Origin: Vombatus ursinus
Lineage: Eukaryota > Chordata > Mammalia > Diprotodontia > Vombatidae
Reading direction: 5' to 3'
DNA: 64,000 nucleotides
Assembly: GCF_900497805.2 (NCBI RefSeq)
Contig: NW_020954610.1
Span: 33,369,534-33,433,533 of the forward strand
The notes under the pieces were generated by a model. It had not been told where the DNA came from. It did not search any database and saw only the letters and a list, made by a program, of their open reading frames with translations. The first letter of the stretch is position 1; each line of letters begins with the position of its first letter. Shown in pieces: positions 9,041 through 20,499 of the stretch. The translations under genes were made by a program, and so were the position numbers.

Positions 9041-9230
9041 GAGATCATAGAATCACATTAAGAACTGGGAGAGACCAGAAGGACTATCAAATCCAAACTC
9101 TTCATTTTGTAGATGAGGACACTGAGGTAAAGAGAAGTCAAGTGACTTGCCTAGCACACAGTTAGTGTCTGAGACAGGATTTGAATTCAGGTCTTTTAGA
9201 TTCCAAATTCAGTTGCCTATTGCTACAGTA
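9041..9230 (-). mobile_element. MIR3-like CORE-SINE
   Basis: 'gagatcatagaatcac', 'ttgtagatgaggacactgag', 'caagtgacttgccta' and 'ggatttgaattcaggtc' give the full reverse-strand order from tail through CORE to tRNA head. Confidence 0.75.
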
Positions 9231-9354
9231 CAAAATGAAAATCTGCCAAATAGATTATAAAATCTGTCTGTTTCTCACAAACTCCTTCCATCAAATAGCC
9301 CCTAACTTTTACCTTTTAGAGTATCCTCATTTTTAGGTACTCATTTGATTTCTG

Positions 9355-9590
9355 TTGTTCAGTTGTTCTAGTTGTGTCCAACTCTTCATGACCTCATTTG
9401 GGATTTTTTTTGGCAAAGATATTGGAGGGGTTTGCCATTTCCTTCCCTGGTGCATTTTGTAGATGAGGAACTGAGGTAAGTGACTTGCCTAGGGTCACAC
9501 AGATAGTAAGTGTCTGAAGCTGAATTTGAACTCAGGAAGATGAGTCTTCTTGATTCCAAGCTCAGTGCTCTATCCATTGTACCACCTATT
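9355..9590 (-). mobile_element. CORE-SINE with RTE/BovB-derived tail (MAR1-like)
   Basis: It starts with the RTE-type tail 'tgttgttcagttgttctag' and 'gtgtccaactcttcatgacc'. The CORE follows ('tgtagatgaggaactgagg') and then the tRNA half ('gggtcacacagatagtaag', 'tgctctatccattgtaccac'). Such tails let the SINE borrow RTE reverse transcriptase (family knowledge). Confidence 0.8.
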
Positions 9591-9727
9591 TCTATTCTTC
9601 CTTAAATCAAATTATTCCTACTGGATAGGACAACAGTAGGTTACTTGCCAGGTAATGTGATGGCTTACAAATGTCAGTGTAACTTTTGCCACTGTAAGGG
9701 CTATGAAGTAATGATCCAATGTATTAG

Positions 9728-9893
9728 GGAATCAATGTGATATAAGAGAAAGTACTCTGGGATTTAGAGTTAGAGGACAGTTAAATGTCATCAGACAAGT
9801 TTCTTAACCTCTCTGGGCCTCAGTTTCCTTATCAGTAAAATGAAAGGGCTAGAGTAGATGAGATCTGAGGTCTCTCCTCTAAATCTATGATCA
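9728..9893 (+). mobile_element. MIR3-like CORE-SINE
   Basis: 'cttaacctctctgggcctca', 'gtttccttatcagtaaaatg' and a tail ending 'tctaaatctatgatc'. The B-box region is decayed. Confidence 0.7.
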
Positions 9894-10099
9894 GTAAGTC
9901 AGCTGAGAGCCAAATTAAAGAAAACAGTTCCTCTTACTCTTTACCACAAACATGTAGAAGATATAATTAGAGGACCAGACATTCCACTCTTTTCTAGATT
10001 AGGTACAGTTCAGCATGGTTAACCAACCAGGTAATACTTTATGGAGAGAAAGTGAATCACTAGTTCTGAGCTCTGTAGAATGAATGGCTCCAACCATTC

Positions 10100-10375
10100 T
10101 GTATCTGTTCCATGTGGCTCTTGACAATTCTCTTCAAGACTTAGATCAGCTGCCTTCTAATGAAGTTTTGCTGGTCTCACCTTCCCCAGTTAGTACCTTC
10201 CATCCCTAAACTACCTTGTATTTATTTTGTATATATTATATGTGTAATTATATATGTACATATTGTCTCCACTATAGAATGTAAACATCTTGAGGGCAGG
10301 AACTATTTTACTTTTTTCTTTGTATTTCTAGCATTTAGCACATAGCAGGGGCTTAATGAATTTTTGATTTATTGT
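10100..10375 (+). mobile_element. L2 3' end
   Basis: 'agaatgtaaacatcttgagg', 'gcaggaactattttac' and 'catttagcacatagcagggg' then 'cttaatgaatttttg' match the L2 3' terminus in sense orientation. The preceding 'cttctaatgaagttttgctg' is the decayed last part of the ORF. Confidence 0.7.
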
Positions 10376-10380
10376 ATTTA

Positions 10381-10630
10381 TATATCCTTTTACATGTTAT
10401 CACCCAGGAAATTTAAACTTCTTGAGGGCAGACACTAATTTTTTTTTTTCATTTTGTCTTTGTGCCCCCAATGCCTAGTTTTGGGCTTTGTATATTTCTT
10501 TCTGTGTGTGTGTTTGGGGATGGGAAGAGTCAGGTAGTTCTAGAACTTTGTTTTCTTCAGAATAGGGAAGTTTCAATCTTAGAAACTCCTTGTACAGAGT
10601 AAATGCTTAATAAAAGTTTGTTAAAATGAG
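10381..10630 (+). mobile_element. Second L2 3' end in tandem
   Basis: Starts near 'cttcttgagggcagacac' and ends with 'gagtaaatgcttaataaaag'. About 60 bases of T-rich and TG-rich sequence separate the two halves. It lies directly after the L2 end at 10100-10375. Confidence 0.5.
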
Positions 10631-10639
10631 TTATATTTG

Positions 10640-11990
10640 TAATATTCTGCAGCCTGTATCCTTATACCACATATTTTTCCACTGAAGTTTGGTCCACCTG
10701 AAATTTTGATTCTTCTAAGATTGGGGCATTCCATGACCCACAGTAATATGGTGCAACCAAAAGAGCACTGGTATTATAAAGAAGTTATTTGGTAGTGGGA
10801 CGTAGCTTGGGATCACTACAAACACTACATAATTTTCCAAATCTGATCTAGCCTATCCTCTTCTTTGTTCATCTGTAGTGCCTATCTAATTATGTATACT
10901 GACGGATTAATTCAATAGACTGTTCAATTGTATGTCACAGTCTTGGCAATATTCATTCTTTAATCAGTTGGCTTTTCTCGTAGAGATTGCTGGGGCAGCC
11001 TCTTTTGGGTGATCATGAAGCTCATTCAATAGTATTTATTAAAATTTAAAACAAATGTTGGAAAAATGAGCAAAGACATTTGTAGCTCAAAACCTAATCA
11101 TTTGTTTCTGAGGATAGTTTTATTTTTGTACACTTTCTCATAGCATTTGGTTTGCTTCCTTTCATGTAAGTCATGTGAATTCTAAATGTGTTTGGCAACT
11201 AAGAAATTTACAAGAGGTCATCCTCAATAAGAAATTTCTAGTCTGTCAATTCTTCCATGTAGCAAAATTGCACTTGAATCATTACATTTAAATTATTTCA
11301 TAATCTGTCTTATTCTGAATTGTTTAAGCTTTTAGCCAAAACAATGAAAGTTCTTCCCTCCCTGTTCCTGTCACCCCCCCTACATGTTTATAGCATTCTA
11401 TTAAAATCCCAGGGGCTGCACTATGGCTTCAAGCTGATAGTAACTTGGCTGCTAGGATATTTAAGACTCCAGTCATGCTTCATTTAAAATTCTGTGCTTC
11501 TTTGAAAGGTTTTTATTCTCTTTTAAAAACCATACCAAAAGGGGGATGATAATTGTTTAATTCAGCAATGTCACTTGCTATAAACACCAACTGCTATGAT
11601 TATAGGTATGCTCGCATGGGGGATTTTTACACACAGTTAGAAGAAAGATTCAAAATGAACACAAAGCAATCTGGAAATATGAAATAAAAACACACAATGC
11701 TTGTGAAAAAAAAACAGGGAGTTTGGGCCATCTGGAAATTGTTGCTACACTTGTTTCTGTTAGATAACTTTGGTTTGACAACTCCTCATTTATTACATCT
11801 TAAGAGCATTTTCAAGTCAGAAAGCATGTAGAAGTCAAGGCATTTAAAAGGTATGTGAGTGCCCAGCGAGGAAGTGAAGATTTTTTAAGATTATGCCAGT
11901 TTATTTCAAAGGCATTTTTACAAAATAACTGCACTCTAGTGGGTTTAATACATGCACAAGTTTCTCTAAAAAGCCTATGTTCTTTTAAAG
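10640..11990. other. Repeat-poor stretch, no gene recognised
   Basis: I recognise no interspersed repeat across about 1.35 kb apart from poly-A or poly-C runs. No open frame has family character. There is no splice-bounded exon I can defend. In so repeat-dense a window this is a candidate conserved non-coding segment, but that is inference. Confidence 0.4.
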
Positions 11991-12017
11991 TCAACAACAA
12001 AATGATTTTGAGGCAAC

Positions 12018-12240
12018 CATGACAAAAACACTGTATTTGGAGTAAGAGGACCTTGAGCTCAAATCCTGATTCTGTTACTACCTATTTGACCTTAGGACTT
12101 AGGTGACTCTGGGCAAGTCACTTTACCTCCATCTGGTTCAGTTTCTTCAACTATGATATGAGGATAATAATAGATCAAATGAATTAATATGTATAAATTT
12201 TGCAAACTTGAAGTGTTATATAAATTTATTATTATTATTC
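12018..12240 (+). mobile_element. CORE-SINE
   Basis: Head 'gtatttggagtaagagga', 'gggcaagtcactttacctcc', then a decayed CORE ('tcagtttcttcaactatg') and a tail with 'tataaatttattattatt'. Confidence 0.75.
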
Positions 12241-12599
12241 CAACCAGTCACTTCTGTAAATGTGCTTTGTTGACCATAAGAAAGACCAAGTATTACACCA
12301 ATAACAATAAATCTAACAGTACTACTGATAAAGCCCTGAGAAACATCCTGAAATTATTTTTTATTCTGCTGTATCTCTCCAGGAAATTTATTTGCCTCCA
12401 ATACCAGGAGGCATTTCTTTTCTTGTATTTGTATTTTCCAGTGCTTGGTTCAGAAGCTTGCCCTTTTGTTTGCTTATTGAGGGGAAGAGGGATGGACCTG
12501 TGGTCTCATTCATGTAAAGATTGATTTCTCCAAACAAAAATATTCTTTCAACTCATCCTGATTGGTAATTTTTTTTGCAAACTTCTAGCCTTAGAAAGT

Positions 12600-12772
12600 T
12601 GCCTGGGAGGAAGGAGAATTTGAATGACACAGGTAATATGTTTCAGAGGCAAGGACTTGAACCCAGATCTTCTTGACTCAGAGATTAGTTTTCTATTTAC
12701 TATACAACAGCTGCCTCTATCTTGTACATGGTAAGCAGTTAATAAATTCTTGCTTTTTAATTGAACTGACTG
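12600..12772. mobile_element. CORE-SINE fragment (minus) and L2 3' tip (plus)
   Basis: At 12600-12720 there is a reverse-strand tRNA-type half ('acttgaacccagatcttct', 'actatacaacagctgcct'). At 12722-12772 'gtacatggtaagcagttaat' with 'aactgactg' looks like the sense L2 3' tip. The stretch 12240-12600 is unassigned. Confidence 0.5.
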
Positions 12773-12846
12773 AAAGAAAAAATCATTCTATTACCTAAAT
12801 ACAGAAAGAAAATGCAAGGCCAAGTAGGGATCGCTAAATATATTAC

Positions 12847-13085
12847 CTGCTGTTCAATCGTGTCCAACTCTTCATGACCCTGTGGTCCGTAGCATATCAA
12901 CACTGTCCATGGGGTTTTCTTGGCAAAGACACTGGAGTGGTTTGCTATTTCCTTCTACAGTGGATCAAGGCAAACAGGTTAAGTGACTTGCTCAAGATCA
13001 CACAACTGGTAAGTGTCTTAAGGCCAGACTTGAACTTAGATCTTCCTGAATTTAGGCCCAGGGTTCTATCCACTGAGCCATCCGA
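12847..13085 (-). mobile_element. CORE-SINE with RTE/BovB-derived tail
   Basis: The tail 'gctgttcaatcgtgtccaac' and 'cttcatgaccctgtggtccg' is unusually close to the BovB form. It is followed by 'cttggcaaagacactggagt', a decayed CORE and the tRNA half ending 'ctatccactgagccatc'. Confidence 0.8.
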
Positions 13086-13394
13086 TCCATTATTTTGTGA
13101 CTGTCTGAGAAAACCAAAGAAGCCATTTGGATATTCCACAAGAGAATATGGTGGGCCAGGACTCCCAAGGATGAAAATCAAGCCAAATTAAGAACCATCT
13201 TTAAAGGATGATAAATTAGAAATGATTCCCTCATGATTTTGGATCTGCCCACTCACTTGCTTTGGAAATCAGATAAATGACGTAGCATAGGGAGATACCT
13301 ATGCAATGGAGGTGGGGATGGAAATGGGGGAAATGGCAGGTAATTCAGTGAAAATGGGTCCTAATGGATTGTACTTAAAACAACTTCCTGATCA

Positions 13395-13565
13395 ATAGGG
13401 CATGTTGTTTTGCTTGGCTATACATGTTTGAAAGTGGAAATTTTGTTTTTCCTTGCTTTCTCAATGGGTGAATGGAGAGAAGTGGGAGGAAGACAAGATG
13501 GATCTTCATTTGAAAAATACTGTAAAAAATACATGTAAAAATACCGTAAAACTCACTTTTAAAAA
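13395..13565 (+). mobile_element. L1 3'UTR fragment
   Basis: 'catgttgttttgcttggcta', 'tacatgtttg' and 'tttctcaatgggtgaatgg' followed by 'gtgggagga' match the 3'UTR type seen in the L1 ends at 16850 and 61035. It is old and short. Confidence 0.5.
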
Positions 13566-15040
13566 TTTCCAAGGCTCATATACTTACTGTTAGACCTTCA
13601 CCATTTCACTTAGACTGTGGGCTGGCCTTTTATGATGATTGTTTTCCTTTCAAGGCTGTGTTTGATTTCATCTTTATCTTGTTTCATCTGTATAAAAATG
13701 TTGCCTTCCTTGTCCTTCCCCTACCATTGAGAATTATTTGCCAACTTGAAACCTAATATAGACAGCTAGTGTTAGCTCATGCAAAATATTATACATTGTT
13801 AAACATGACACAAACTTTCTATGAAGGAAAGATTTCTTTAGATTTGAAAATGACTCTGAAAGCTTCAAAATCAATTGTTACTGTGCCAAACTTGGTCTTG
13901 GATGAATCTTTCCTATGCTTCATGCCTGCCAAACTTCAATCAGTCGAATCTGTTTTCATTGCAGTTTTTTCTTTACTAGTTGATTATTTTTCTGAGATGA
14001 ATTAATGGCAGACCAGGGAACCTCTCCTCTGAATGCTTTACATCTAAAACCAGGAGCTGTTTAGTGTCAGCAAAGAAAACTCAAGACAAGAGAATAAATG
14101 AAAAAATTCTTCTAAATGTATAAGCGAGTGCAAAGAATAGAAATACCAACAGAACATCAACAGAAATAGAAATTAAAAGAAAGGATTTTACATGCAGTTC
14201 ATATTTCTGGGTATAATAAGATTCCAATTCATCATTGAACATTGATAAGATGCCAGGAAGAGCAAAATGCCTGAACTGTACAGCATATTAGAAATTACTG
14301 ATGGCCAAATTGAATATTTTTCTATCCCTAGCCAGGTAAATAAGAAAATGTCTATCTTGGCTGTTTGGGTATTCTGAATTATTTGAAACTGATTCATTAG
14401 TGCCTGTTTGCACTGTACTGTATTTGACCTGCTTAGTAAAAGTCAAGTGATGTAAGAACCTATATGGTCTTTACCATTGGGAAGTTACACTGGTTATAAG
14501 AAGTATCTGATTGGAGGGGCTATATCAGTGTAGACCATTGTAAATATATTTGCTTTGGCCATTGGTCTTGGGGTTACTTCATCAATGTTTAATCCACGGT
14601 GAAATTTTAAAACACACATCGTAAATGTGTTCATTGTAAATCTCAGCTATTTTCACAGGTGCTTAAGGACAATGGAGTAATATATAGACATTCAGTAGAA
14701 TGTAAAGCACTAAAATACACAGTTAGTCTGGTTAGCAGAGCTAAAGTAAAGAGAGGATTGAGGTTTATTTTGTGAATTTAATTAAGTAATTCATATTAAA
14801 AGTATGTTTACTCAGGGTTTGGAAGCACTGAGACCAGTGACCATCTAGCATTCCAATGATCAGATACCCAGAGGAGGGAAAGGTCAGAAGTTTAAAAATA
14901 TTTACAAATCTACATGAACAGTTAAAATAATGCACTTGATGATAACCTTTAGCAAGGAATACATTTATACATTATTCATTGTCATCTCAGGCATCCCACA
15001 CCTCTTATGTGGGGGGCAGGGCATAGGGTGATGGGTCAAA
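13566..15040. other. Repeat-poor stretch, no gene recognised
   Basis: About 1.5 kb with no interspersed repeat that I recognise. A 78-codon open frame at 13769-14005 has no recognisable domain and no splice context, so I do not call it. The base composition is AT-rich, like the surroundings. Confidence 0.4.
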
Positions 15041-15044
15041 AGAC

Positions 15045-15175
15045 TCCAAGATATTGTCCAGGCTCCACACTTTCTGTCTGACTTTTAGCAAATCACTTCT
15101 CCTCATCCATAAAATGATTGTGAGGATAGTTGTACTACATTCCTCACAGAACTGTTGCAAGGATCCTAACTAGTA
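15045..15175 (+). mobile_element. CORE-SINE remnant
   Basis: 'gcaaatcacttctcctcatc', 'cataaaatgattgtgagga' and 'acagaactgttgcaagga' are the decayed CORE and start of the tail. Confidence 0.45.
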
Positions 15176-15184
15176 TCTCTACTT

Positions 15185-15860
15185 CCAATCTGACCCCAAT
15201 ACATCTTTCACAAGACTGCCAAAATAATCTTTCTAAAGCACGTCTGATACTCTTACTCATGCTCAAAAGATTTCAGTGATTCACTACAGCTTCTAGGATA
15301 AAACAGTTTCCTATTCCTGTCATTTAAATCCCTCCAAAATTTGACTCTAACCACCTTTTCTCTCTTATTTTACACTTCTCCCCACTACAAACTCAGATTC
15401 CTGTCAAAGTCAATTATTAAGTGTTACTTGAATTCAGCATACTGTCTCATACCTCAGTGTAGTATGCATTCCTGTATGTTATCCACCCAGACTGAAAGAT
15501 GATGAGGATTTCCTCACCCCTGCCTTTCAGAATCTCCTCGTTCCTTAAGGCTTAGTCTCACATGTCACTTGTTCCATATGGCCTTCCTACCTCAACTAAA
15601 AGTTTTCTCTCCTATCTCACATTTTCCTGGAGAGACCTTTGTCTGGCTTTCTCCTTTGCCCCTTTTACTCCCTATGTTTATTTTGGTCCGTGTTCTGTCC
15701 AGAGTCACCCCTCCACCCTGGAAGGTAGTATATAATCTCTTTGAGGACAGGAGATATCTCATGTTGTATGTCTGTATCCCCAAGTACAGTATTTTGTATA
15801 GCACACCACACTAATAAATGTTTGTTGAATTGCATTGAATTGAATTAAATTGAACTGAAT
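15185..15860 (+). mobile_element. L2 LINE 3' region
   Basis: It runs from the end of ORF2 ('taatctttctaaagcacg', 'tgattcactacagcttctag') through 'ttaaatccctccaaaatttg' to the 3' terminus 'ctctttgaggacaggagat' and 'aataaatgtttgttgaat'. The element ends in imperfect TGAAT-type repeats. It is divergent and has no usable frame. Confidence 0.75.
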
Positions 15861-16790
15861 TCAGGGCCACACAATTGTTTGAGATGTATACAAAATTCTA
15901 TGTCGGCACTGTTTATTGATTATATTCTAAATATAGCAATTTTTTTTTGCTGGAGAGAAGTAAAAGAAAAATCCAAATAAGGTCTGGGGATGGGGATAGC
16001 ATGGTGGAAATAAGGCAAAGGTAGTCAGCCATACCAAATGCCCCCCAGCCCCTGTTAGTCTTAGTCTCATGGTGATTTGTATGGACTCAAGCTTGTGATG
16101 AGGGTCCTGATGGAAATTAAAAGGAATTTTTTGATCAAAATCCTAAAAAAGAGTTTAAGCTTAGCAACAGCCAAGGTGGTAAATCAAAAAGCAGACTTAA
16201 TGCCTGAAGGCTCTGACTGGTGTGAGTCTGAATCACAAAAAGCTGACATAGCTCTGGCTCAAAGAATCTGATAACCATCAGATTGGAGCAGAGCACCATA
16301 CAGTAGATGCACGATAGAAAATAACTCATCTGGGTTTCCAATACTTTCTCAATAGAAACACTCTAGCTAGGGAGATATAAGAACTTACATCAACAGATTA
16401 CATCAACAGAAGACATCTCTCACCCTTCAGGGAAGTAAGAAGTAGCATAATAGACTGCAGAGAGGTGCTACAACTGAGGTACTGACCCAGGGGTGAGTTA
16501 CAGTAGTCATAAAACATTCCCTTTATCTCTTGCCCTCCTGGTAGTATGGCAAACTGTGGACATATATTCCAATGAACAAGGAATGACTGGTGACCAATAT
16601 GTGAGTCATTTCCAAATTATTTGTGCATACTCACACCATCATATTGTTAGAACAAGTTTTGTTTGGGCAAGTAAAATAAACATCAGTGCGGGGTTGCAAG
16701 CTGGGCATTTTGAATAGATGCCTTCAACTTGAGCTGGCTTTCACAGGCCCAGGCTTGAAGGATGCCTGAACTACAATTGCAAAAATGTAT
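15861..16790. other. Unassigned sequence, no gene recognised
   Basis: Mixed-composition DNA in which I recognise neither a standard SINE or LINE motif nor a coding domain. A short direct repeat 'acatcaacagattacatcaa' lies near 16387. It may be an old repeat I do not know. Confidence 0.3.
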
Positions 16791-16849
16791 TTGATTTTGT
16801 AAAGAAAGAGGTGGACTGAAGCATACTTCTCCAATAAGGTGCCTCCCAT

Positions 16850-17465
16850 GTAGAAGTTAACGTTCTAACACATTCCACAAAAAAATGGATACTTTCATAG
16901 TAAACCAGGAAGACCTCTCTAGCCTAATGTGGAATAAAGTGAACAGAACTAGGAGAACAATTTATATGATGACAACATTACAAAGAAAAACAATTTTGTT
17001 TTTGCTTGTTTGTTTTTGGTGAGGCAGTTGGGGTTAAGTGACTTGCCCAGAGTCACATAACTAGTGAGTGTTATGTGTCTGAGGCCAGATTTGAATTCAG
17101 GTCCTCCTGATTCCAGGGCCAGTGCTCTATTCACTGTGCCACTTAGCTGCCCCCCCAAAAAAATTTTGAAAGACTGATCAATGCAATGATAAGCCACAGG
17201 ATTTCAATCCAGGGAACTGAAGATGAAACATGCCACCAACCTCCTACTAGAGAGATGACAATGAACTTAAAATGAAGAATGAGACATATATTTTGGGGTA
17301 TGGCTAATGTGAGCATTTGTTTTGTTACACTACTAATATTTGTTAAGAGTTTTCTTTTTTCTTTTTAATTGTTCAGTGGAGAGGGAGACAGTGGGAGGAA
17401 GAGATAATAAATGTTCATAAAATGAATATACAAATAAATAAGTAAATGGATTAAAAAGAAAAAAA
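16850..17465 (+). mobile_element. L1 3' end, interrupted by a SINE
   Basis: The ORF2 C-terminal region contains 'aacagaactaggagaacaat', then 3'UTR with 'gactgatcaatgcaatg', 'gatgaaacatgccacc' and 'gagacatatattttgggg', ending in an A-rich run. It is 5' truncated and belongs to the same 3'UTR type as the copies at 17690 and 61035. Confidence 0.7.
17000..17156 (-). mobile_element. WSINE-like SINE
   Basis: Poly-T/TG run, 'gaggcagttggggttaagtg', 'gaattcaggtcctcctgatt', ending 'gtgccacttagctgcccc'. The flanks 'aaaaacaattttg' (left) and 'aaaaaaattttg' (right) form a near-perfect target-site duplication inside the L1 3' end. Confidence 0.85.
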
Positions 17466-17689
17466 TATATACAAGATTCCTTGGTGGATGTAATTACAGA
17501 AGTAATTTATCCATCTTCTTGATTTTCCATATTAAAAAAAGATATATAACATGAGAACATCTGTTTGCCAAAGTTGTTCATCACTGCCATGGAAAACATC
17601 CTTTCCAGAGTTCAAATGAAAGAGAGATCCCTTATAGTTGTGCAGGTCCCACATGGGAAGTTTATGGAAGACCATTGACAAAAATTCTC

Positions 17690-18262
17690 CCACATGAAGA
17701 ATTATTCATATTTTGTACCAGCAAATAACTTGGGAAAGTGAGTGCTTGCTGATTAGGGAACAGCTGAAAAAATTGTGGTATATAAATGTAATGGAATACT
17801 ATTGCACCATAAGAACTAATAAGTATAAAGAATTCAAAGACACTTGCAAAGGTTTGTGAGAACTTAAGAAGAGTGAAGTAAGCCAAACTGGGAGAACAAT
17901 GTGTATGATGAACACAGTAATGTAAAGGAAAGAAACATTGAAAGACTTTAGATCTCTGATCAATGAAATGTATAATTGTGATCAGAGGAGTCATGGAAAA
18001 GGATGCCTTCATTCTCTGCAGAGAGGTGGTGAACTATAGTTGCAGAAAGAGTTGTACATTTTCAGATATGGCCAATATCTGAATAGTTTGATTTGTTCAA
18101 TGGTCAATAGTTTGATTTGTTCAGATTGACTGTACTTATTTGTTACAAGGAAGGATTCTGTTGATGGCAGAGGGAAGGGGGATTCATTTGAAGGGATAAT
18201 TATGTATATACACATATATTTATGAAAAGAGCATTAACAAAACTTTTTAAAAAAAGAATTAA
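17690..18262 (+). mobile_element. L1 3' end, 5' truncated
   Basis: 'attagggaacagctgaaaa', 'attgtggtatataaatgtaa' and 'ctgggagaacaatgtgta' give the ORF2 C-terminus; the 3'UTR follows and ends 'aaaaaaagaatt'. A short direct duplication, 'tagtttgatttgttca', occurs twice at 18083-18122. Confidence 0.7.
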
Positions 18263-18274
18263 AAATCTTGACTA

Positions 18275-19085
18275 TGACAATCTATTGTATGCCTTTGCTT
18301 CTAATTTTGTGTTCCCTTTTCTGTTCCATTGATCTATTAAAATTTTTTTGCATAGTTTCTAATTGATTTATTAATTACCATTTAATAATATGATTTGAAA
18401 TATGGGATTGAAAATCACCTTCCCTCAATTAATTTTCCATCATTACTATATCTCATTGATATTCTTGTGTTTGTTCTTCCATTTAAATTTTGAGGTCACT
18501 ATGTAATTTTATGAACAAGCTCACAAGTACTTTGATTGGCATTATATTAAATTAATACAGTAGTACTGCCATTTTTACTTCATTAACTTACCTTAGCCAT
18601 GAATATTATTAAACAGAAAAAGAAGTAGATTTGGAGAAAGAAAACCTAGGTTCGAATTCTAGGTCTGGTACATAATTCCTGTATGATCTTGGCAAAATTA
18701 CTTAACCTTCTTTGAGCTTCAGTTTTCCCACCTGTAAAATAAGGAAATTGGACTAGATGGTCTCTAAGGCCTAAGTCTGTGATCTTATCATCTTGGCAAC
18801 TGTTTAATACATTTTCAATTTCTCTTAAATTGTCTTTTAGTTGTATTTATATAGGTTTTCTGCATGTCTTGCTAGGTTAGGGTCCAAATATTTGATGTAT
18901 TTTGTCTCTTCTGTAAATTATATTTTTCCTTTCTGTCCATTTTTTTGCTTTCTGTTTGTGACAAATAGAAATGCTCATTTCTTTTTAGTTTATCTTTTAA
19001 GTCTGATAATTTTCTTCATGACTTTTTTGTTGAGTCTCTTGAACCATCATATAGATTGAAAGTAGAGATATTTTAACTTCTATTA
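18275..19085 (-). mobile_element. L1 ORF2 fragment, interrupted by a SINE
   Basis: The reverse complement resembles the part of ORF2 downstream of the RT core. Recognisable blocks are 'tccattgatctattaaaa', 'gaaatatgggattgaaaatc' and 'tttgattggcattatatta', and beyond the SINE 'tatttgatgtattttgtctc' and 'gacaaatagaaatgctc'. It is highly decayed. Confidence 0.55.
18612..18790 (+). mobile_element. MIR3-like CORE-SINE
   Basis: 'cctaggttcgaattctagg' (B-box), 'ttacttaaccttctttgagc', 'ttcccacctgtaaaataagg' and a tail 'ggcctaagtctgtgatc'. It is inserted in the minus-strand L1 fragment. Confidence 0.8.
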
Positions 19086-19582
19086 GACCATGGGAAGATG
19101 TGTGTCTGTGACTTGGAAAGTCTTGTGAGGGATGCTCACTGGAGAGTGTATGCATATCCAGACACAGGTCCCTTAAACAGACTGTATCTTTTTCATATTT
19201 TTATTCTTTCTTTTAATCAGTTATTGATTTTTATCTTTGATGTAACAATGTCGTGGCATGACTGTATACAGACTACTTGCAGACGATGCCCATGTTGGTT
19301 ACTTATGTCCTGTTGGATATTATGAATTCCAGTTTTGGGATGTTATTTCATGTTCAGTATGTCCAGTACCTTCTATGATGTGGAAATAATGTAGGAGTGG
19401 CTGGGGACTGATGTCAAGAAATGTGAAAGACTAATGGGATTTTTTTTTTGAACTATGTATGTTCTTTAGAAAAGCACCAAGCTGAAATCACTATGCCTGA
19501 GTGCTTTCAGAAGCATGATGGACAATTTTTTAACAGTTATGTAAGCCTAGTTTATGAATACCAATTAACATGAGGGAGAGGC
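19086..19582. other. Unassigned sequence
   Basis: About 500 bp with no recognised repeat and no credible frame. Confidence 0.3.
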
Positions 19583-19872
19583 TAACAACAACAACAACAA
19601 CAACAACAACAATAACAATAGTTAACATTTATATAGCACTTACTATGTGCCAGACACTGTCCTAAGTGCTTTACAATTGTTATCTCATTTAATCCTCATG
19701 ACAACCCTGTGAGGTAAGTGCTATTCTTATCTCTGTTTTACAGATGAGGAAACTGAGGCAAACAAAGGTTAAGAGTCTTGCCTGGGGTCATACAACCAAT
19801 AAATATCAGAAGCTGATTTGAACTCAGGTCTTCTTGACTCCAGGTCCAGCACTCCATCCACTGTGCAATCTA
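19583..19872 (-). mobile_element. CORE-SINE with (CAA)n tail
   Basis: A CAA/ATA run at 19583-19620, then 'tttatatagcacttactatg', 'atcctcatgacaaccctgtg', 'cagatgaggaaactgaggca' and the tRNA half ending 'ctccatccactgtgc'. The reverse-strand order is complete from tail to head. Confidence 0.85.
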
Positions 19873-20499
19873 AGAGGCGTCTGATTTCATTCTACATATG
19901 GAAAAACTGCTTGAGAATTCTCTGGTTAACTAAGATGGGTGGAGATAGACTGAGCCAAGTGGACCAAGAATTCATACATGATAAATTCTTCTGGTTGCTC
20001 ACATCAGTGAGAAAAGAACAAAGGACAGCATCTTGGATATGTAGAGTTACAAATGAGAGGAATCTGGGATAGAAGTTCAATTGAGGCAACTCTAGTATGA
20101 TATAATTAAACAAGCTGTTGATATCAACAAGTGGAAAAAGGATTTCAAAGCACAAGACAAATTTTGGTGTGTATTATCACTATTTCCTAAGGGAGTTTAG
20201 TCAACATAAATAAGTCACCACAAAGAGGGAACCAGAAAAGCCCAGAAGCCATTTTATCTAATGCACATTTATTATAAAGGTTTTGTTATTCCTCTTTTGT
20301 TTGGAGGGGGAGTGGGGAGAAAGTGGGAAGGAGAAAAATGCTTTATAGTTGAAAAAATAAAATTTAATTTTAGAAAGTTAGCTAGCAAACATTTGATCTC
20401 CTTGTTTCCTAATAGCATTTATATAGCATTTAAAGTTTTATAAAGCACTTTATATTTGTAACTGGTGTTACACATTATCTTGTTTGATTTTCAAAACAA
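19873..20499. other. Unassigned sequence with a CORE-SINE tail fragment
   Basis: 19880-20170 is protein-like in one broken frame (SQVDQEFIHDKFF) and might be the upstream part of the RTE relic, but I cannot confirm it. 'aatagcatttatatagcat' with 'tataaagcactttata' at 20400-20499 is a reverse-strand CORE-SINE tail. Confidence 0.35.

Noticed and set aside
12189-12524. 111-codon open frame
   Set aside because: Begins inside a CORE-SINE tail; no domain.
15861-16790. LTR or retrovirus-like remnant
   Set aside because: No terminal motifs, primer site or coding similarity could be seen; left unassigned.
17662-18012. 116-codon open frame on the minus strand
   Set aside because: Antisense to an L1 3' end.
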